A DNA stretch of 64,000 nucleotides, from the NCBI RefSeq assembly GCF_000004075.3, contig NC_026657.2, positions 12,214,001-12,278,000 of the forward strand, written 5' to 3'. Source of the DNA: Cucumis sativus (lineage: Eukaryota > Streptophyta > Magnoliopsida > Cucurbitales > Cucurbitaceae). A program made the position numbers and the translations under genes. Position 1 is the first letter of the stretch, and each line of letters begins with the position of its first letter. Below are positions 25,866 to 39,150 of the stretch, piece by piece. The notes beneath the pieces were generated by a model. That model was not told the DNA's origin. It searched no databases and was given only the letters and a program-made list of their open reading frames with translations.

Positions 25866-28800
25866 GGTGAAAAAACAAATACACACCATATACCATTTTT
25901 AAATATAATACCATTACTTAAGATAGATAGATGATGATTATGATGATGAAGAAATTTGAAAGAGGGATCATCTTAATAATAAAAAAAAATATATGCAGAA
26001 AGTGCTTCCAACATAACCAACCCTAAAAGTGGTTAGTAACGCTCTTCGGTCTGAGATTTTTCTTTCTCCCTCTAAGTGGTTCTTGAGACAATTTCTTTGT
26101 TGAACTGGGTGTGTTCTTTTTACAATTTAATATACTTTTGGAAAAGGAATATTTAAATTTCCACTAAGCCATGTGAGTATATGGATGAATAATTAAGAAC
26201 ATGATGGTGCTGCCCATTTCTGTATTGTTTCTTTTTATGTTGCATTATTCAATAATAATCCAAAAGAGAGAGAGTAAGCGTAAGGTTGCCGTAGTACTTA
26301 CTATACCATATACCCTCTTCACGTTCTCATATCTTCATTTTAAATTATCAATACCCATTATCTAATTCTTTAATATTAAACTCAAATATCTCTCAATTTT
26401 TTAACTCTTATTATTATTATTCATGGTCTATACTTCAACTTGTTAAATGCATATGTGCTATTAACAAATATTTAATCCTCTCATTTTTGTTGTTAAAGAA
26501 TCATTTTAGCTTTATATTAAGAAAAATTCCATAAATAAACTTTGCACACTTCATTTTATATACCTTTTGTAAATAAACTTAGCACACTTACATTATAGAC
26601 AAACGACATCTCTCTCTCTATATATATAGCCAAAGCACGCATGTAAACATACTAAAAGAACAATAAAAACAGTTAAATACAACTCATTGATCTCATAGGT
26701 TTTTAATGTGTCTGTTGATGTTGATGATAACTATTTGGATTTTTGAAAATTGACTTTATAAACTCTATTTCAATTTATGAGCTCCTTTATTTTGTTACCT
26801 ACTTAAAAGAATGATTTGGTTAAAATTTTAGGTTCGATCGAGAGACTTAGAAACAAGTGGTTTTATTAATTTTTATTGACAAATGTAGAGTAAGAGATAA
26901 CGTAGTGGATCTAGATTATAGACTTATTTGATTGAGAACACATAGAAATAATGTCGTTTAAAAGATATTTCATTGTTCATGTGTCATCATTAACATAACT
27001 CAAATGACACATAAAAATTTAATATACTCTTCGATCATCTTGAACTAAAAATTTAAACCCCAATCCTTATTAAGAGAACCAACTATATTACAATAATAGT
27101 GGTACGAAATCATATTAAAACGAATATAACTCAACAATAATGATATGTTTTTGTCAGAAGTACAAAAGTTTCACGATAAAGATCAATGTTAATTAAAAAT
27201 ATACAAGTTACGTTCTTTTGATGAATTAATTTTGAGTTAAAACATAAGTAATCCTAGCTAAAATTTGTTAATTGTAATGATAGATTATGTCCAAATGAAG
27301 ATGTTTGGAAGATTAAACATCAAATTAGAAAGGAGAGTAGGCGAATGTTTTAGAAGAATCTCTTTGTCTCAAGCGTTGCAACAATATGTCATATGGTGTT
27401 GGGTCAATTACAAATAACTATGTGAAGCAAATAGACAAAAAGAAAGTTTCCTTACAATTTATTTCAGTTCAAAAAAATCACTAACTAAAGATTTCAATTA
27501 ATAATAGTGCTCTAAATCTATAATGTTACCTACTACTAGCTTTATTTGAAAACCTAATATAAATAATAGAAACGTTTTTAATTTGAAAATAATAAAATAT
27601 TTATTTACTAATTTAAATTTACTTTTTAAAATTAAAACTTAAGCTGGGCTGAGAAGATAATTTTAATATAATATCTAATAGATGTGTTGTTAACAATAAC
27701 TACTCTATATTAAATTGATTAATCTATGGTCAATTATAACCTACCGAGTAATTTCCTTGATTAATGATGGTTATAGGATGATTATTATTATAATCTTTCG
27801 ACCTCTTTATATACTAGTTTTACTAGAGTTATTAATAAACCCTAATCAAATCTAGAAAGAAAAACTTCTACCTATTTAGTCTATATTCAATTAAAAATGT
27901 AATGATTTAATAAAATAGATCACATAATATAATTAAACTATTAATCTATACTTAATATATGGAACAAATTTCAATAAAATAAAGACGTTTGATGTGGATA
28001 TTTTAAACTTGAATTAGATTCCATAAGAAATGTAGGAAAGGTAACAATTAATTTTGGGGGAGAAAAAAGAAGGTTTGATAATTGAACTAAAAAGAAGGTA
28101 AAGAGAGAAGAAGAAGAATTAAAATGGGTGAGACATGAGAATTAACAAAAAGGAAGAAGCCAAACCAATAATGACACAATGCCCTTGCTTTCATTTTACA
28201 TTCAAACAGCATATGCAAAAAAAAAAAGGTTCATGCTGCCGACTTGGAGATAACCATTATTTATTATTTTAATCATAAAAGAAAAAAGAAATTAAACAGA
28301 AACATATCCCAATAAATAAATTAAAATAATTAATAGTAAAAAAGAAAAAGAAAAAGGGAAAAAAAAAGGAAAAAAGAGAGAGAGGGTGATATTATTGTTC
28401 CCCCCACGCTCATCCCAAGCGTGTGTTGGGTTGAATCCACTACATGACAAACTACCCTTTATTTATATATTCTACACGCGCTTCCCATCTCTTTCTTTTT
28501 TCTTTTTCTTTTTACTCTCCACTCCCTAAATATTACCCCTCATTTCTAACATGATTATTTTTTAAAGAAAAAAAAAAAAGAATACCACGTTTTTCAAATA
28601 TTTATCAATTTAGCCACACATCACATCATAATAAATCAATTAAATTATTTTTCAGAACTGTATATAAATAATTTCAATATTTTTTCTTTTCTTTTCTTTC
28701 AAACTTATTGGGTTTTGATTTTATAGTATATATTGTAAAGGGGTATTGAATTAATGGGTATGATTAAACTAAAATTTGAGGATTCTACAGATATGATCCT

Positions 28801-29691
28801 ATCTTTATAATTTTTGTATTAAAATAAATAAATAATCGATGATTAACATGATCTTATAAGGTATGATTCCCTCACTTCATAATCTTTATATCAAAATAAA
28901 TAAATAAATTATACTACTGTTCAAAAGTTGAACTCTTTGTGAAACTGAAAAGTCATCTCCTAATTTAACATTTAATTTATAATAATTTATTTTCGTTGTT
29001 AAAAAAGAGTGTAAATTCTTTTAAATATATATTGCATTCAATAGTTAATATATATACTCATCTTTAAAATTAAAATATATAAAAAAAGAAGTTGTTTGTA
29101 TTATTTTATACAACTAGGTTCCATTTTAAAATTAATTGACAATGATCGGAGTAGTTCGTCTCTTTGTTTTTTCCAATGTGAAATTTTCAATCTGTTCTCT
29201 TAAGATGGTGTCTTTTTAGGTTTATTAATCTTGTCTGAAATAACTATGTTTTGAGTTTATATATTTAGACTTTAGGTAAGGTGAGTTGCATCAAATTTTT
29301 TAAACTTAGGATATTAGCTAATGCACTTAAATAACTTCTATATGAATTTTTTTTTAAAAATTCCCCTACTTCCCTCAAATGTAATATAATAATTCAAAAG
29401 TATGGAAGCTTTGCGAATGGGAAATTCCATAAAAGAAAAACTATTTTATTTGTATTAATTAATAATACCTTCAATCCAATCGAAGTCATAAAAAATTTGA
29501 AAACAATTTATTATATTTATGAAAAAAAAAATACACTCCGGTCTCCAACTGTCTCTGTTTCCCTCTTTTCATTTTATTATTACTATACTAATAAATAAAT
29601 ATGCCATTGTCATCGCCATTGCCATTGCCTTTGCCATTCCCATAGTTAGCGGAAGCTCTCAAAACTCTTCAATCCTTCCAAATTCAAAACC

Positions 29692-31220
29692 ATGGCTCTC
29701 GAAACTTGGCTAATCAAGGTAAAAAACGCCGTCTCTAACAAATTCGATGTCGTTCGAGCTTCTTCAACCGCCCCCAATTTCAAACCCACGTCCTCTAAGA
29801 AATCCCCAAACGTCGCTGTTTTGTCCTTCGAAATCGCCGGCCTCATGTCCAAGCTTTTGCATCTATGGAACTCTCTCTCCGATCACAACATTACTCGTCT
29901 TCGTAATCAATCCATTTCTCTCGAAGGTGTCCATAAAATTGTCTCTAATGATGACGATTTCCTCCTTGCTCTTGCTTGTGCTGAAATCACTGAAAATCTT
30001 CGTCTCCTTGCTAACTCTGTTTCCCCTTTGTGCATCAAATGTGACCATCCTGATCTTCGCTCCTTCCATCGCTTGTTTCTTGAATTTGCTGACTCCGGTC
30101 GCGATCTTCACAATTGGGTATGTCTTATTTAATTAACCACTTAACTCAAAAGCTCGCTCTGTTTTTTTTTTTTTTTTTATAATGTACAACAGGAACGTTG
30201 GTGTTGATTTTTGTGTTTTTTTGTTTACAGCTATTGAGCGAGAAGGAAATGGAGTGTAGGAATAAGAGAATTGAGAGATTAGTTACACTGACGGCGAATC
30301 TTCATAGAGAAATGGATGAGCTTTCAATAATGGAAACTGGGTTAAGAAAAACAGTTGCAAGTTTACAGTTATGTCAACAAGAACAGAGCAATAGTTCCAC
30401 TCCACCATTAGAGATTTCTCTTAAAGAGCAAAAGATCTTGGATCTACAGCAGAAGATCTTATGGCAAAGACAAGAAGTAAAGTATTTAAAAGAAAAATCT
30501 CTTTGGAACAGAACATTCGACACAGTGATATCAATTCTAGCAAGGTCAATTTTCACAACACTAGCAAGAATTAAACTTGTTTTTGGTTTAGCACATCAAT
30601 TCCCATCTTCTCTCCCTCGTAGCCTCTCCGCCTCCGCCGCCGTTCACCCGCTCAAGAACTTAAACGACAACGCCAACGATTCTGATCCCACAACAACTAA
30701 AAACGGATTCTTCGAATCAAATTTGAAACTTTTAAAGCCGCCACGGACGACACTAGGAGCAGCGGGGTTGGCCTTGCATTATGCCAACTTGATCATAGTC
30801 ATGGATAAAATGATCAAGTCGCCACAACTTGTAGGTGTGGACGCAAGAGACGATCTATACTCGATGCTACCGAATAGTGTAAGGACGTCACTGAGAGCGC
30901 GGTTGAGAGGGGTCGGGTTCACGGCTAGCGACGCGTCATTGGCAGGTGAATGGAGGGAGGCAATGGGGAGGATATTGGGGTGGATGTCGCCATTAGCACA
31001 AAACATGATAAAATGGCAAAGTGAAAGGAGTTTTGAGCAGCAAAATTACATGGCACCAAAGACTAATGTAATGCTTTTGCAAACGCTTTATTTTGCTAAC
31101 AAAGACAAGACAGAAGCTGCCATTACGGAATTGCTTGTGGGGTTGAATTATATTTGGAGATTTGAAAGAGAAATGACTGCTAATGCCTTGTTTGCTTGCA
31201 GCAATTTCATTACCTCATGA
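29692..31220 (+). CDS. DUF3475/DUF668 protein, PSK-simulator (PSI) related
   Basis: Two exons, 29692-30117 and 30231-31220, give 471 aa. The intron is GT-AG with a long T tract. Residues about 43-100 (SFEIAGLMSKLLHLW...LALACAEITENL) match DUF3475. Residues about 316-400 (TTLGAAGLALHYANLIIVMDKMI, then LYSMLPNSVRTSLRARLRG) match DUF668. Between them is a predicted coiled-coil (about residues 143-250) and a hydrophobic-basic stretch near FTTLARIKLVFGL. This two-domain layout is that of the PSI proteins, which in Arabidopsis promote phytosulfokine-linked growth. The N-terminus here begins MALETWLIKVKNAV and lacks the glycine for N-myristoylation seen in PSI1, so this belongs to the shorter sister group (At5g51670-like). 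Biochemical function is unknown. The leader contains a degenerate CCATTG repeat. Confidence 0.9.
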
Positions 31221-34200
31221 AGATGGACATATGGATTCAATTTCTTTTTTTCTTTTTTTTTGGTTTGGTAAATTCTCAATATCATTGGAAGTGGACACTA
31301 GGGTTTGTTTTGGGCTGATCTTTAACTCTGCAACATGTATATTGTAAACTTTTATCTATGTAAATGAATATGATGATAAGTTTAATTTTATTTAGTTATC
31401 TGAAGAAAATTAATGCTATAATGTTGGGTGATATATAGTCATAAATTTAGTTTAGTGATGACGTACGAAGTTATTCTATATGGATTCTTTAAAATACATT
31501 CAAGTGTTTAGTTTACAAAAACAAGTTATTTTGAAAAAAATTAGAGTGCTAGACAATCACTCAACAAAAAAATCTTTTGAAGTGTATTTTAAACCAATTT
31601 TATAAAAAGAGTTTATTTTTAAGTCAATCCAAACGGGTCCCTAATTTGTAAAGTTTTAAAAATGTTTAATAGGCGTTTAAACATCTTTTAGTTCAAGACA
31701 TAAGTATATCTATTATACATGTAAACTTATTTTTACTTTTAGTAGTTTGTTTGTGTTGGATTTAGAACCAAAGAAAATAACTGTAAATGATAAATTTCTC
31801 AAAATATTTATAAAATATAACAAAAAAATTCATATTATATCGCTAATCGACACAATTTTTTCCATTCTCCTATATTTGAAAATGCCACTAGAATGGATTG
31901 TATATTCATATTATTTTTTTAATTAAAATAAACAAACTCATGAAGTTCAAATTAATGTTTTAATATTTTGAATTACATTTGAACCAACAATTCGATTAAC
32001 TATATCACAATATAGTAATTAATCCAAAATTTGGGCAAAAATAAATAGGATCATAATGATACAAGGTAAACTAAATGAGAGTTGTGATTTAATAGTCCAC
32101 TTTATAAACTAACATTTCAAAAAGGAAAAAGAAAAAAAGAGAGAAAGATTAATAATAATAATATAATATTATTAAAAAAAAAAAAAGAAAGAAAATCAAA
32201 TGAGGATGGGATGAGGTGTAAAGAAAGAAGAATGATAAATATAAAGTGGCTTAGGTTGTTCAAATCTAAAACATTAGAAGTTTGTTAAAATGGGACCAAA
32301 CCACTCTTCCTCTTTCTAATCTTTGCTATTTACTTAATGGAACCTTTCAAATCCATTAATCATCACTTAATTCCCCCTTTTCTCTTATATAATTCCAATT
32401 CTTTATTTTTCTTTTTTTTAAAATTCTTAAACCTCACTTCATTGTTGAGAGCCCCCTAAAGTGATTGTGTGCCCACAACAATAGGTGATTAATTCTTTTT
32501 TCTTTTTGACAAAAGTGATTATGTGTCCTTTCATAAGTTATAAAAGGAATTACAAATATATTAATCAATATTCATATATTTGCACCCATTGTTATAAGAA
32601 TGAAGGTTGAATATTGTTTTGATATTATGTGTGTACATTTTTCATTCTTTTAAATATCAACTACCTAATTTGTCACCTAATTTGTCGTGGTTGAATATAT
32701 CATTACCAATTTTCATTTGTTTTCTAACTATTATAGACAAACAAAAAATAATGAATTTTATCTTTTAGAATTTTGTTGAGGGTAAATAGATTGTTTATTT
32801 ATTTATTTTGAAAAAATCCACAAAATTAGTTAGCAAATGATATATGTATTATCTTCTTTTAGTTGAAGGTTCAAACTCTTCCATATCTATTTTTAGTATA
32901 AATTATTATATGATCGTAACTCACTTACTTTGAACAAAACATGTTATAGATATAAAATTTAAATTCTCAAATACAGTGGATATAATATACTTATGTTATC
33001 AGACAAACGGCTTAATATGTCCTACAACTATGATTGAGCATAGGATATAGTAAATATAATATGATGGGAAACAATTATAAATAAAATAATAAAATGAGTA
33101 ATAAGTATTAGTTGCTATTTAATAACTTTGAAAATAAAAATAAATAATTTTGTTAGTTGTTAACCACTTAAAATTGATTCAAATTCAACCAAGTCATCAA
33201 CAGAGAATAAATAACTTATAATTGATAATATTTAATTGAGATATGCATTCCAATTTACAACTTTTATGATATAAAGTTTTCAAATAAAGTTTAGAGAATA
33301 TATTTATAAATATAGTGAAATATAATTAATAGAAGTTTAATGGATAGAGTCTTACGATTTTAAAATATTTTCAACTAAACTAAAATTTAATAGCGTATAT
33401 ATATATACTAATAAGTTTTAATGGATGATTTTTGTAATGTTTGAATAAGGAATGGTTGAGCAAATATAATTTGTCACAATAATTTTCAAATTAACGATAG
33501 AATTAAGGACTTTTCAACCATAAAAGACTTCATAAATTCTTGAAATTGAACACAATTTGAAAACTCAAAACTGCTTTTGATTATTAGAAAAACTTTTATC
33601 AAACTATGATTTTAAGAACATTTACCTGCTCCATTTCATAAGTGACGCATGCACATTCAATCCAGAAAAAAATTATAAAGCATCAAGGGTAAAGATTATT
33701 TTCTTTTTACAAGCACACCTAAATAACGAAATTGTTTGAAATTATATGTCAGTAAAAGGTAAGGGATAAATTTTGATCAATAAATTAGTGTGTGAGTGAA
33801 ATTGTTGGAGAAATAACTTTTTTTTAGAATTACTTCATTGTTTTTTTCTAGGCAAAAAAACAAGCAACCAACAAACACCATCAACTATCACTTAGAACCA
33901 GAAACACGAGAAAACATATTTTCAAATGAAAGAACTACTTAAAAAAAACGTAAAAACTACAATATTCATGAACATAATAATGTACTTTTTGAGAGATGAA
34001 TAATGTACAAAAGAAAATTCAATAGTATTTGTAAAAACAAAGATATGAATTCTTGGTTGAGATTAAGAAGTGTTGGTAGTAGCAAACCACATTGGCCCAT
34101 TTATTTGTTTATGAAATCTGCTGTATGAACCGGCCCAGGCCAGAGAACTCAGCTCTAATGAAAAGATACACGAAAATGGGACTGAAATCGAAAATTAAAT

Positions 34201-35039
34201 TTCAAAACAAATTCAAATCATGTTAAATAATTTTGAAATTAGCTTAAAGTTAATTAAAAACACAATTACTGATATAGTAAAAATAAACATAGTTCAAACT
34301 ATATAGTTTATAAAATTTTATAATATAATTGATACGTGATTTTATTAAACCTAGTTAATTTAATATTATATATATATTTACCTGTTGAGAAGGGTATGCT
34401 TTTTACTCCTAATATACTAGCTTCAAATTGAAATAAATTAGTATTTTAATATTGAATTCTATTATCGAAAAATTATAATAATTTTATCAAATTGTACTTG
34501 AAGAATAAAAGGATCATAAAGTTTTAAAAGATAATTATATTCTTTAGATTCGTTAAATTAAAAAAATTGTTATTAAACTAAATTAGGTATTTCTCTACCT
34601 AAATAAATATAGATGATCCAAATGTATTTCAAAAATTCATTTTCATCTAAACCGTTTCTTTAACAACTTGTTAAAATAAAAACTCAAATGTGTTTTTATT
34701 TTTTTCAAAAAATAATTTGTATATATTCAAGTTTTTGTTATATATACTACACATATTTTTATTACATTCTTTCAAGAATGATGGGTAGTGATGGAAGGTT
34801 GGTTGGTAAGGGTATTCGAAGATTGCCGACAACGATTACGGAAGATTGTCCTAAATCCTAAAAATACTCATTTTATTCGATAACAATAATTTAGAAATAT
34901 AAGAAAATTTTATTAATAAACTATTAACTGTCTATTACTAAATTGATAATCATCCTTTCTATTCATTCAAATTATAAGAGAAGAGGGAAAGAAAATGCTT
35001 TGAAAATTATGAAATATGACTAATTATATTATAACATTC
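31221..35039. other. AT-rich intergenic region, nothing recognised
   Basis: Holds the 3' UTR of the DUF668 gene (to about 31400) and the 3' flank of the first SAP gene. No ORF, RNA gene or defined mobile element was identified. GC content is visibly very low throughout. Confidence 0.6.
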
Positions 35040-35073
35040 TCAGTAAATAAAAAAGAAATAAAACAATATCATT

Positions 35074-35529
35074 CTAAATTCTAAACTCCAATTTATCGGC
35101 CTTGCGTTCAACCATTTGCTTGGCCAAAATCTTGCGCCCAACCTCCTTGTGATCAAAGCCGCACGAATGCTCTTCAGGATACCTATGTTTGCCGCAAAAA
35201 CAACCTCCACATTGGCAGCTAAATCCAATCATTCCGACCTTCTTCTGGCAAATTTCGCATCTATTTTGGGTTTTCGGTGGCGCTGGATCATTGTGATCAC
35301 AAGTTTCAAGATTCTCCGATACACCAAAATAAGAAGATTGTCTCGTTTCAAGATTAATCTGACTTTTTGAGCTCTTTTGTCGTTCAAAATATTTTGCCCC
35401 GGTTTCTTTAAGAAAAGCAGCATAACAAACGGAGCACAAGTTTCGATTGTTCGGATTTCCATAAAACCCACAGTTGTTGGCGCACAGAGCATGGTCGTTG
35501 CCATTCTTTGAACTTTCAAAATCCGCCAT
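35074..35529 (-). CDS. SAP: A20/AN1 zinc-finger stress-associated protein, copy A
   Basis: Intronless, 151 aa, as usual for plant SAPs. The A20 finger has Cys16, Cys20, Cys32 and Cys35 (spacing 3-11-2). The AN1 finger has Cys91, Cys94, Cys105, Cys107, Cys112, His115, His121 and Cys123, exactly the AN1 spacing. A Ser/Gln-rich linker of about 50 residues joins them. Plant SAPs are cytosolic/nuclear stress-induced proteins; some bind ubiquitin or act as E3 ligases through A20, but the target here is unknown. This is the left member of a three-gene direct array. It is 5' similar to copy B (including about 0.9 kb upstream), while its 3' flank is diverged from B and C. A TATA-like ATATAA lies about 105 nt upstream of the ATG. 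Confidence 0.95.
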   Translation of the reverse strand: MADFESSKNGNDHALCANNCGFYGNPNNRNLCSVCYAAFLKETGAKYFERQKSSKSQINLETRQSSYFGVSENLETCDHNDPAPPKTQNRCEICQKKVGMIGFSCQCGGCFCGKHRYPEEHSCGFDHKEVGRKILAKQMVERKADKLEFRI

Positions 35530-35634
35530 TCAAATTATTTTTCGATCTTCTTATTGTTGAAACTCGTATCGATTTGAGTGAGGAAGAGGATTTGGTTTGT
35601 ATTTTGATGATGAGAACGAGTGAGCTCTCTCTCA

Positions 35635-35640
35635 ATATAA
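35635..35640 (-). promoter_or_regulatory. Candidate TATA box of SAP copy A
   Basis: TTATAT on the minus strand, about 105 nt upstream of the ATG, in a block conserved with copy B (39571-39576). Copy C has a longer TATATATA version at about 47708-47719. Inferred from sequence and spacing only. Confidence 0.4.
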
Positions 35641-35991
35641 AGAGAAAGATTGATATCTGAATCCAATTAGGAAACTGTTTAGATAAATTAAATCCCAAAA
35701 GAAATTGGAAAATCAAACATCTTTTCTCTCACCATATATTTTATTTTGTTTTTCCAATATTTAAATGTTTGTCTTTTTTGTTTGCACTTTCCAAAATATT
35801 TTTTTTTTTATTATAACATGACCTATGTCACGCTATTTCTAAAATTGCAAAGTAACAAATTTAAAAGTCGAGAATCCTATTATTTTCGTCTAATAGTCTT
35901 GTGATTTGGTATTATATCACGGATATATTTTGTCATATTTTTTAAAATTAAGTGTCATGCGTACATTTTTCTAAATATTTTTGTCAGTTTC

Positions 35992-35996
<5 letters not shown>

Positions 35997-36031
<35 letters not shown>
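35997..36031. repeat. (TA)n microsatellite upstream of SAP copy A
   Basis: About 17 TA units. The equivalent site upstream of copy B (39932-39950) has only about 9-10 units, so it has changed length since the duplication. Confidence 0.9.
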
Positions 36032-36033
<2 letters not shown>

Positions 36034-36433
36034 GAGAACCTTTATAGATTAAGATATAACTAATTCTCATTCTTTTCCTCAACATAAACAAATAATAATC
36101 ATTATAATCCTAATCATATATTATATTAGTTTTAAACTTTTAACTATGTTCCGTTATTTATATTAAATATAGTTATAAAAGTATCCTTAAACTTTGTAAC
36201 TTATATAAAAAATATTCTAAGCTTTAAAAAGTTTAAAGAATGTTATTAAATTTTAAAAATGCTAAAAAATATCTTGGGAGGGAAATAGTTAAAAAGTTAT
36301 TTTAAAAATACTCCCAAAGTATTGAAAATTTTGATACTTACCAAAATTTAGAAAATACTCTCATACTCTTATTTTTTACCTCGAAAATAAAAACCACAAT
36401 GTTAAATTAAAATCATAGTTTTAAATTTCCATC

Positions 36434-38969
36434 AAAAATAAATTGAACATTGCAATCAAAAATTTAAAAATAAATTTTTTTCAACCATTAATATTTTGTC
36501 AAAATATGACAATCCATAATTCAATACTTTGTCAAAATATGACCAAGAATAATTCTCCAGTGTGCCAAGGTTGATGAGTTATATATTAAATTTCATTTTG
36601 GCATACCAAAATAAACAAAAAAAAACAATTACATATACAAAAAAATGGTTAACTCAATTAGAAAGTTTTTTAAAAAATAGTCATCCATCGATCATTCAAA
36701 CTAATATAAACCTGAAAAAGGTATAGTAAAATTAATAATTCCCAAGTGCAAAGTGTTTTAACTCTCAAGGTCGACTACAAAACAAGTTTCAAATGCCTAA
36801 GTTTGATCATAAAAAGCAAAACCAACTACACAATAAATTTAAACAGTTTCTTACTTCGACAAATTATCTAAAAAGCTAAAAAATATCATATACCTTAAAA
36901 TGTCAAGTATGTTTCAAATCATCCAACAACTTAAAAAAATATCAACCAGCCAACCAATAAACAACTTAGTATGACTACCAAAACTCAAAATGATCAACTA
37001 CGAGATATTTATAAAAGATGTATAAGTGATAGTTCAACAAAGCATCCAAAAAGCTGAAAAAAATATCATACGGTTCAAATTAAACAAGATGCATAAATGG
37101 CCTAAGTGTGACTTTCAAACCCATAATCAACCTAAAAAGTCGTGAAAAAGTGTGTTGACATAACTATCAAAACAACACTTTCATGCCCCAAGTGTGACTA
37201 AAGACATGAAATTTGGGAAAACATTCATATTTTAATCAATATAACAAATAGAAAGAATTGAAAATGATATGACTATTAGGTGAAAGACATATAGACAAGG
37301 AAGAACCAACAAATATATACTATAATAAAGATACTTGTTAATGTGATAAGACTTACCAAAGTAAACAACATGAGCAATTGAAAAGTATTAAGAATCTCAA
37401 CATCTTTTTCAATCACCTAAACGAACATCTTTACCTTCCTCAAGCGACCCCTTGACTTGAAAATGTAATTGCATTTATCAATTGAGCTCATTGAGCATTA
37501 ACAATATTGTTTTTGTTCATCAATATCAATTAACCTTCAATTAGTTACTATGGTTATAGTAAAAGATTATGTCCGCCTAGGCCAAAGGAGTTGGTTTGAA
37601 TTTGCCCTCCAATGGGAACAGATAAGTGTGTGAGTTTGTCCACCTCAAATTGGGAGTCGAACCAATTGAATGTCCAAGTGTTGTCCACCTTTATCTTGTC
37701 CTCACCCATAGCTCTGGGGTAAACTAAAATAATATCTAATTAATATTTATTTAAATCATACTTAAATCATATCTCACGCAAATGTATAGTTTAAATTCAA
37801 ACAATTAAATAATTTATCAATTAGTCAATTATTAAGTTAATCCATATTTTTTAATCATATACAAATAAATATTTTCATAGCCTAAAGTTGTGTATCTATT
37901 TAACGTTACATTATTGTCTAAACTCATTCAAATATTTTATTTTTTAATAAAATTCAAAATTAAATATATATTATAAATTTTGTGCATCATCATAGTCTTA
38001 GGAATTTGAACCAACTCAAATTTTATTCAAGATATAATAACTCCATTATCCCTTACAATTAGAAAAGAGATAATTGTAAAGAGATCTAATAAATTTACAA
38101 ATTAAAAGGTACCGACACAATTTAATATTAATTGACTAAACTTATTAACAATATTAACCTAATGGATCTACCAACCATATTTGACCATTGTAAAACTAAA
38201 GAAAACTAGAGATTATTCCATACTTTTAAAATTTAGTAAAATTGTCTTAAATAACAAACTCTCGAAAATATTTATTAATTTAACAAAATTTTACTTGTTA
38301 TAGACTCGTATATTTACTATCACTAGAATGATAGATGTTTATATGAATCTATTGCAAACTATCACATATAGAAAATAAAATTTTGCTTATGTTAGTAAAT
38401 AAATAAGCTCATTTTGCTAATTTATGAAAAAAAAAAAGATTTATAGTTAAATTAAAACAGTATTGGTTCAAAAAATGAAAAGATATAATGCCAGTTTGAA
38501 GCTAAGCTTTGTTTAGATGCTTCTCCCCGTTGATCTCTACGTTTTGTTGGTCAATTTGTCTATTTCGACCCCCTTGGATATTGAGGCTAAAATGTTTATA
38601 TTAATGTTTTGCTTTTTTGGCTTCCACCGGATGTTTTTGAAGGTTGATCAGTGGAGGTCGCTTGAGTTGGTAGTTGGATGTTCGCTGCTGTCAAAGTAGC
38701 CAAAGTGATAGACCGAAGGTGAGGGTGGTGGGGCGTCAAAAAGTTGGCAGAGGAATTTCTTATTAAGGTGTAACCAACGGGTTAGAGTTCAGTCTTATTA
38801 TTGGTTCTAACTTATAGCATGTATAAGTAATCCAACAAACACATAAAATCAAATTGACACTCCTCCAAAACTTATATTCATTCACTATTTATTCAAATTA
38901 CACAAGAAAATCCTTTGAAACAATGAAAGAATATATTTTTATTATCCAAGTAATTATTATTACATTGTC

Positions 38970-39000
<31 letters not shown>

Positions 39001-39150
39001 ATCAAATATCTAAATCCTAAACTTCAATTTATCGGCCTTGCATTCAACAATTTGTTTGGCCAAAATATTCCGCCCAACCTCCTTGTGATCAAAGCCGCAC
39101 GAATGCTCTTCAGGATACCTATGTTTGCCGCAAAAACAACCTCCACACCG
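36434..39150. repeat. Duplicated block, left copy (SAP downstream flank)
   Basis: Reads almost base for base as 44590-47351, with scattered single differences and small indels. It covers the downstream flank of copy B and the B 3' coding end. Neither copy has a recognisable gene other than SAP; a 60-codon ORF at 38517-38699 is identical in both but looks spurious. A sub-segment at about 37560-37720 (word TTGGTTTGAATTTGCC) also has a diverged relative near 42340-42430. Confidence 0.9.
38970..38998. repeat. Poly-A tract next to SAP copy B 3' end
   Basis: About 29 A (poly-T in the transcript sense), about 12 bases beyond the stop codon of copy B. The matching tract by copy C (47146-47169) has about 24. 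Confidence 0.9.

Larger units (their letters stand above)
19743..29500. other. AT-rich intergenic region, about 10 kb, no convincing gene
   Basis: The first few hundred bases are the ClpT 3' UTR. Beyond that ORFs are short, pyrimidine-rich and unrelated to any family recognised. It contains short tandem repeats (22218-22260, 24949-25039), a strong hairpin (24551-24584) and one exon-like stretch on the minus strand (25799-25865). A GC-richer patch at about 22450-22560 was examined for a miRNA hairpin without success. Confidence 0.5.

Noticed and set aside
38517-38699. 60-codon ORF repeated identically at 46693-46875
   Set aside because: Identity is explained by the recent duplication of the whole block. 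Composition is not protein-like and no family is recognised.
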